From contig SCVT01000667.1 of NCBI GenBank assembly GCA_004296815.1, forward strand, positions 1-9,348: DNA of 9,348 bases. Reading direction: 5' to 3'. The position numbers and the translations under genes are program-made. How positions within the stretch are numbered: position 1 is the stretch's first letter; each line of letters starts with the position of its first letter. Shown piece by piece: positions 5,575 through 9,348 of the stretch. The notes beneath the pieces are model-generated. The model was not told the origin of the DNA. It saw only the letters and a list, made by a program, of their open reading frames with translations, and ran no database searches. This DNA comes from Reyranella sp. Lineage in GTDB: Bacteria; Pseudomonadota; Alphaproteobacteria; Reyranellales; Reyranellaceae.

Positions 5575-6903
5575 ATGGCCAAGACCAAGCGTCGTAGCGT
5601 GCTTAAGCTTGCCGGCGGCACTGCCGCCGTGTCTTTGGGCGGACTGGCGGGCATCCTCGCCACCGGCCGAACCCCGGCATACGCGCAGCAGCGCACGGTC
5701 CACTGGCTCAAGTGGGTCGACTTCGTGCCGGCCACCGACCAGATGTTCCGTCGCGAGCTGATGCCGGAAGCCGAGAAGGCGCTCGGCGTGAAGATGAATC
5801 TCGAGACCGTGAACGGCAACGACCTGCAGCCGCGCATCACCGCCGGCATCCAGTCCGGCGCCGGTCCCGACCTCATCATGTCGTTCAACAGCTACACCCA
5901 CCTCTACGCCAACTCGGTGGTCGACGTCGGCGCCATCGCCGAGGAAGTCGGCAAGCGCGAGGGCGGCATCTACAAGTACGCCCAAGCCATCTGCTCCGAC
6001 GGCAAGGGCGTGTACATGGGCATGCCCTGGGCGGTGATCGGCGGCATGATCGCCTATCGCAAGTCGTGGCTGGCCGAGGTCGGCGCCAACAAATTCCCGG
6101 AGACCTGGGAAGAGTATCGCGACGTCGGCAAGAAGCTGAAGGCCAAGGGCCGCCCGTTCGGCCAGACGCTCGGCCACACGTTCGGCGACGCGCCGGGCTT
6201 CACCTACCCGTACCTGTGGTCGTGGGGCGGCAAGGAGGTCGAGGCCGACGGCAAGACCGTCGTTCTCAACACCAAGGGCACCGTCGACTCGGTGAAGTTC
6301 ATGCAGGGCCTCTGGAAGGACGCCATGGATGAAGGCGGCCTCGCCTGGGACGACACCAACAACAACCGGGCGTTCCTGTCGCAGACCATCTCGGCGACCC
6401 TGAACGGTGCCTCGATCTACATCGAGTCGCTGCGCCGGCCGGAACAGTACAAGACGGCCGACGGCAAGCCGCTGAACACCGACATCCTGCATGCCCCGCT
6501 GCCCAAGGGCCCGGGCGGCCAGTACGGCTTCCACCTGCTGCAGTCGAACATGCTGATGAAGTACTCGAAGAACCAGGACGCGGCGAAGGAATTCCTGAAG
6601 TGGCTCCACCAGGAGGCCAACTACCGGAAGTTCTTCGAATCGCAGAAGGGCTTCGCGACGCCGTGCACCGTGAAGTGGGAGAGCGACAAGCTGTGGGACG
6701 TCGATCCGGTGATGACGCCCTACAAGGTCGCGGCCAAGCTCGGCCAGGCCCCCGGCTTCGCCGGACCGCCGAACGCCAAGGCGCAGGAAGGTCTCTCCAA
6801 GTACATCATCACCGACATGTACGCGAAGGCCGTCCAGGGCATGCCGGCCGAGGACGCCGTCAAGTGGGCGGAAGGCGAGCTGAAGAAGATCTACGGCGCC
6901 TAG
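5575..6903 (+). CDS. Carbohydrate ABC transporter substrate-binding protein (family 1), Tat-exported
   Basis: Periplasmic binding protein (442 aa) that would capture a sugar or sugar derivative and deliver it to the two permeases encoded downstream. The N-terminus is a twin-arginine signal: KRRSVLKLAGG (5-15), a hydrophobic stretch to about residue 30, then AYA-QQ with likely cleavage after Ala37. It should therefore cross the membrane already folded. The mature part reads as an MBP/UgpB-type family 1 protein: the first-strand region HWLKWVDFVP, GIQSGAGPDLIM, the hinge-region YLWSWGGKE, a BLAST-style recognisable FLKWLHQ segment, and a C-terminal EGELKKIYG helix. Length is usual. ATG 5575 has GGGAGGA four bases ahead. 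Lysine is almost always AAG, consistent with high expression. Substrate is unknown; sequence alone does not separate maltose-, glycerol-phosphate- or polyol-type binders. Confidence 0.92.
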   Translation: MAKTKRRSVLKLAGGTAAVSLGGLAGILATGRTPAYAQQRTVHWLKWVDFVPATDQMFRRELMPEAEKALGVKMNLETVNGNDLQPRITAGIQSGAGPDLIMSFNSYTHLYANSVVDVGAIAEEVGKREGGIYKYAQAICSDGKGVYMGMPWAVIGGMIAYRKSWLAEVGANKFPETWEEYRDVGKKLKAKGRPFGQTLGHTFGDAPGFTYPYLWSWGGKEVEADGKTVVLNTKGTVDSVKFMQGLWKDAMDEGGLAWDDTNNNRAFLSQTISATLNGASIYIESLRRPEQYKTADGKPLNTDILHAPLPKGPGGQYGFHLLQSNMLMKYSKNQDAAKEFLKWLHQEANYRKFFESQKGFATPCTVKWESDKLWDVDPVMTPYKVAAKLGQAPGFAGPPNAKAQEGLSKYIITDMYAKAVQGMPAEDAVKWAEGELKKIYGA

Positions 6904-6910
6904 CCTTCGC

Positions 6911-6923
6911 CTACGACGCGTAG
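6911..6923 (+). repeat. Small hairpin between binding-protein and permease genes
   Basis: CTACG (6911-6915) and CGTAG (6919-6923) form a perfect 5-bp stem with a 3-nt loop, eight bases after the binding-protein stop. Hairpins at this position in binding-protein operons often protect the upstream mRNA, so that the binding protein is made in excess of the permeases. That role is inferred and the stem is short. Confidence 0.25.
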
Positions 6924-6943
6924 CGCAAACCGGTGAGTGAGCC

Positions 6944-7870
6944 ATGGCAGTGACCGCAGTCTCGGGCGTGGGCGCCCGTCCCGTCCCGCGACTGCGGCGC
7001 CTTGAGGATGAGCGATGGCTCGCCATGGCGCTCCTCCTGCCGACGGCGGTGCTGCTCGGCCTGTTCATCGCCTATCCGTTCTTCGAAGGCGTGCTGCTGT
7101 CGCTCAAGAGCACACGCGTCGGTCAGCCCGGCGAGTTCATCGGGCTGAAGAACTTCGAGAAGATCTGGAACGACAGCATCTTCCGCACGACCGTCTGGAA
7201 CACGTTCTGGTACACGGGCGTGACGACGGTGTTCAAGCTGGCGCTCGGCCTGTGGCTGGCGATCCTGCTCAACCGGCACTTCAGGGGCAAGGCGCTGATC
7301 CGCGCCTTCATCCTGCTGCCGTTCATCATCCCCACGGTGCTGTCGACATTCGCCTGGAAGTGGATGTTCGACCCGACCTTCAGCGTCATCAACTGGACGC
7401 TCTTCCAGCTCGGCATCATCACCCAGCGCATCAACTGGCTGGGCGATCCCGACCTCGCCATGACGTCGATCATCATCATCAACATCTGGCGCGGCGTGCC
7501 CTTCTTCGCCATTACGCTGCTGGCCGGCCTGCAGACGATCAGCCCGGAGCTGCACGAGGCCGCCGCGATCGACGGCGCCCGCCCGTGGCAGCGCTTCTGG
7601 CACGTCACCTGGCCGCTGCTCATGCCGGTCACCCTGGTGGTGGTGCTGTTCTCGGTCATCCAGACCTTTGCCGACTTCCAGCTCGTCTACGTCATGACCG
7701 GCGGCGGGCCGGCCAACGCCACCCACCTGTTCGCCACCTACGCCTATCAACTCGGCATCGGCACCGGACTGCTGTCCGAAGGCGCTGCGATCTCGCTCGC
7801 GATGTTCCCGTTCCTGTTCATCATCGTGGTGGTGCAGCTCCTCTACATCCGCCGGGTTGAAACCCGATGA
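6944..7870 (+). CDS. Carbohydrate ABC transporter permease, MalF/UgpA-type (CUT1)
   Basis: First membrane subunit (308 aa) of the sugar importer. A cytoplasmic N-terminus of about 25 residues precedes helix 1 (LAMALLLPTAVLLGLFIAYP). Further helices lie around the NTFWYTGVTTVFKLALGL region, FILLPFIIPTVLSTFAW, and the C-terminal MFPFLFIIVVVQLLYI. The EAA loop, EAAAIDGARPWQRFWHVTWP (205-224), is the coupling helix for the ATPase. FADFQLVYVMTGGGPANAT is a hallmark of MalF/UgpA-type permeases. Length is normal. ATG 6944 has GGTGAG (6932-6937) six bases ahead. It lies 40 nt after the binding-protein gene and ends 16 nt before the next start. CGGGTT (7853-7858) and AACCCG (7861-7866) form a tight inverted repeat at the 3' end of the coding sequence. 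Confidence 0.94.
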   Translation: MAVTAVSGVGARPVPRLRRLEDERWLAMALLLPTAVLLGLFIAYPFFEGVLLSLKSTRVGQPGEFIGLKNFEKIWNDSIFRTTVWNTFWYTGVTTVFKLALGLWLAILLNRHFRGKALIRAFILLPFIIPTVLSTFAWKWMFDPTFSVINWTLFQLGIITQRINWLGDPDLAMTSIIIINIWRGVPFFAITLLAGLQTISPELHEAAAIDGARPWQRFWHVTWPLLMPVTLVVVLFSVIQTFADFQLVYVMTGGGPANATHLFATYAYQLGIGTGLLSEGAAISLAMFPFLFIIVVVQLLYIRRVETR

Positions 7871-7886
7871 ATCCGGAGACCCGCTG

Positions 7887-8738
7887 ATGATCGAAGGCGC
7901 AACCTGGAGACGGTGGGTCTTCTACAACATCCCGCTGATCCTGTTCGTGTTCGTCCTGCTGTTCCCGTTCTACTGGATGATCATCACGACCTTCCGGCCG
8001 GACGGCGAGCTCTACAAGCCGTGGAACTCCGTCAACTACATGCCGTTCTGGACGAACAATCCTACATTCGAGCACATCCTCTATCTCTTCGAGGAGACGA
8101 GCTTCGCGCGCTGGATGTTCAACACCATGTTCATCGCGCTGGTGTCGACGCTGATCTCGCTGTTCTGCGGCGTGCTGGCGGGCTATGCGCTCGCCCGGTT
8201 GAACTTCCCCTATGCCGGCGGGCTCGGCACGGCGATCTTCATCACCTACCTGGTGCCGCAGACCCTGCTGTTCATCCCGCTCGCAGAGATCATTCGCAAC
8301 TTCCAGCTCGGCGACACGCCGTGGGCACTGATCCTGACCTATCCGACCTTCCTGATCCCGTTCTGCACCTGGTTGATGATGGGTTACTTCAAGGCCATCC
8401 CGAAGGAGCTCGAGGAGTGCGCGCGCATCGACGGCGCCTCGCGCTGGAAGGCGATGGTCTACATCATCATCCCGGTGGCGGTGCCGGGCATCCTGTCGTC
8501 GGGCATCATCGCCTTCACGCTGTCGTGGAACGAGTTCATCTACGCCCTCGTCTTCCTGTCCTCGCCGGACCAGAAGACGGTGCCGGTCGGCGTCACCTCG
8601 GAGCTGATCCGCGGCGACGTGTTCTTCTGGGGGCCGCTGATGGCCGGCGCCCTGTTGGGCTCGATCCCGGTGGCGATCGTCTATTCCTTCTTCGTCGAAC
8701 ACTACGTCTCGGGTCTCACCGGGTCGGTCAAGGGGTAG
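7887..8738 (+). CDS. Carbohydrate ABC transporter permease, MalG/UgpE-type (CUT1)
   Basis: Second membrane subunit (283 aa) of the sugar importer. Helix 1 (IPLILFVFVLLFPFYWMIIT) is followed by the typical TTFRPDGELY. Then come RWMFNTMFIALVSTLISLF and AGYALARLNFP, which is a MalG-family landmark. The EAA loop EECARIDGASRWKAM (176-190) is followed by IIPVAVPGILSS, and FTLSWNEFIYALVFL is the usual late-helix signature. The C-terminal HYVSGLTGSVKG matches the typical MalG/UgpE ending. ATG 7887 is chosen because GGAG (7875-7878) lies eight bases ahead. An in-frame TTG at 7857 would add ten residues that overlap the upstream gene and look unlike the family. The ATPase gene begins seven bases after the stop at 8738. 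Confidence 0.94.
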   Translation: MIEGATWRRWVFYNIPLILFVFVLLFPFYWMIITTFRPDGELYKPWNSVNYMPFWTNNPTFEHILYLFEETSFARWMFNTMFIALVSTLISLFCGVLAGYALARLNFPYAGGLGTAIFITYLVPQTLLFIPLAEIIRNFQLGDTPWALILTYPTFLIPFCTWLMMGYFKAIPKELEECARIDGASRWKAMVYIIIPVAVPGILSSGIIAFTLSWNEFIYALVFLSSPDQKTVPVGVTSELIRGDVFFWGPLMAGALLGSIPVAIVYSFFVEHYVSGLTGSVKG

Positions 8739-8744
8739 CGCGTC

Positions 8745-9348
8745 ATGGCTGAGGTCAGTCTCCACAAGCTCAACAAGAAGTTCGACACGACCCACGTCGT
8801 GAAGGACGTCGACCTGCAGATTCGCGACAAGGAGTTCATGGTCTTCGTCGGACCCTCGGGCTGCGGCAAGACCACGACGCTGCGGATGATCGCCGGCCTC
8901 GAAGCCATCACCTCGGGCGAGATCCGTATCGGCAACAACGTGGTCAACGAAGTGCCGCCGATGGACCGCGACATCGCCATGGTGTTCCAGAATTACGCGC
9001 TCTATCCGCACATGAGCGTCGCCTCCAACATGGCGTTCGGGCTCAAGATGCGGAAGTTCGAGAAGGCCGAGATTGAGAAGCGCATCAACAACGCTGCTTC
9101 CATCCTCGGCATCGAGAGCCTTTTGCACCGCAAGCCGCGGCAGCTTTCGGGCGGCCAACGCCAGCGTGTCGCGCTTGGGCGCGCCATCGTGCGTGATCCC
9201 GCCGTCTTCCTGTTCGACGAGCCACTGTCCAACCTCGACGCCAAGCTGCGTGTGCAGATGCGGGTCGAGCTGAAGAAGCTGCACGAGCGGCTGGCGGTCA
9301 CCTCCGTCTACGTCACCCACGATCAGGTAGAGGCGATGACGCTGGGTG
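8745..9348 (+). CDS. Sugar ABC transporter ATP-binding protein, UgpC/MalK-type (3' partial)
   Basis: Cytoplasmic ATPase of the sugar importer. The window holds the first 201 codons of what is usually about 350-370, so the C-terminal regulatory (TOBE/OB-fold) domain is outside. Motifs are intact: Walker A GPSGCGKT (36-43), Q-loop Gln82 in [12 protein letters not shown], signature LSGGQ (134-138) followed by RQRVALGRA, and Walker B VFLFDE with Glu159. [12 protein letters not shown], a hallmark of the MalK/UgpC/MsmK group, is followed by switch His192 in VTHDQ. ATG 8745 has AGGGG (8731-8735) nine bases upstream, overlapping the end of the permease gene. This group of ATPases is sometimes shared between several sugar importers, and its C-terminal domain can receive regulatory signals; neither can be judged from the part seen. 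Confidence 0.95.
   Translation, partial: MAEVSLHKLNKKFDTTHVVKDVDLQIRDKEFMVFVGPSGCGKTTTLRMIAGLEAITSGEIRIGNNVVNEVPPMDRDIAMVFQNYALYPHMSVASNMAFGLKMRKFEKAEIEKRINNAASILGIESLLHRKPRQLSGGQRQRVALGRAIVRDPAVFLFDEPLSNLDAKLRVQMRVELKKLHERLAVTSVYVTHDQVEAMTLG

Noticed and set aside
5212..7068. Long open frame of 618 codons on the - strand across dps, the spacer and the binding-protein gene
   Set aside because: It lies antisense to two well-supported genes. Its translation is rich in Arg, His, Asp and Val with no recognisable domain, as expected for the mirror frame of GC-rich coding DNA.
7853..7866. CGGGTT-GA-AACCCG inverted repeat as a terminator between the sugar permease genes
   Set aside because: It lies inside the end of the coding sequence, has no T-tract, and the next gene starts 16 nt after the stop. 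Transcription clearly needs to continue.
7821..9320. Open frame of 499 codons on the - strand opposite the MalG-type permease and UgpC-type ATPase
   Set aside because: It is low-complexity charged sequence (Asp, Arg, His, Glu) lacking motifs. It is fully explained as the shadow of conserved + strand genes.

Overview
This is a gene-dense stretch of GC-rich bacterial DNA in which every supported gene reads on the + strand. GC-ending codons, Dps and class III cyclase sequences of alphaproteobacterial type, and a Tat-exported sugar-binding protein all suggest an alphaproteobacterium (Rhizobiales or Rhodospirillales-like). That placement is an inference from protein style, not a database match.

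Left block (1-3691): four tightly packed genes of a dipeptide/oligopeptide-type ABC importer, in the order permease B (5' end cut off by the window), permease C, ATPase D, ATPase F. They are linked by a 1-nt gap, an ATGA overlap and an 8-nt overlap, which indicates one operon. The periplasmic binding protein is not in the window and probably lies upstream. Only 16 nt after the F gene comes a soluble class IIIb nucleotide cyclase (3708-4922). It is therefore probably co-transcribed with the importer and may tie peptide uptake to cyclic-nucleotide signalling.

Middle (4923-5574): a Dps-family mini-ferritin (4961-5443), followed by the only sizeable intergenic gap (131 nt). The Dps protein carries Met where the family's third ferroxidase ligand (Asp or Glu) normally sits.

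Right block (5575-9348): a carbohydrate (CUT1-type) ABC importer in the usual order. It comprises a Tat-signal solute-binding protein, two MalF/MalG-type permeases and a UgpC/MalK-type ATPase cut off by the window end. Its substrate cannot be read from the sequence.

The most interesting signal is non-coding. Three translation starts (cyclase, Dps and sugar-binding protein) are each preceded by an inverted repeat whose right arm contains or touches the Shine-Dalgarno sequence. The strongest is a 10-bp perfect repeat (5504-5513 / 5561-5570) that would bury the GGGAGGA ribosome site of the sugar-binding protein. These were found by eye and have not been folded by computer. I saw no mobile element, CRISPR array, tRNA or rRNA, and no wholly new multi-gene system.
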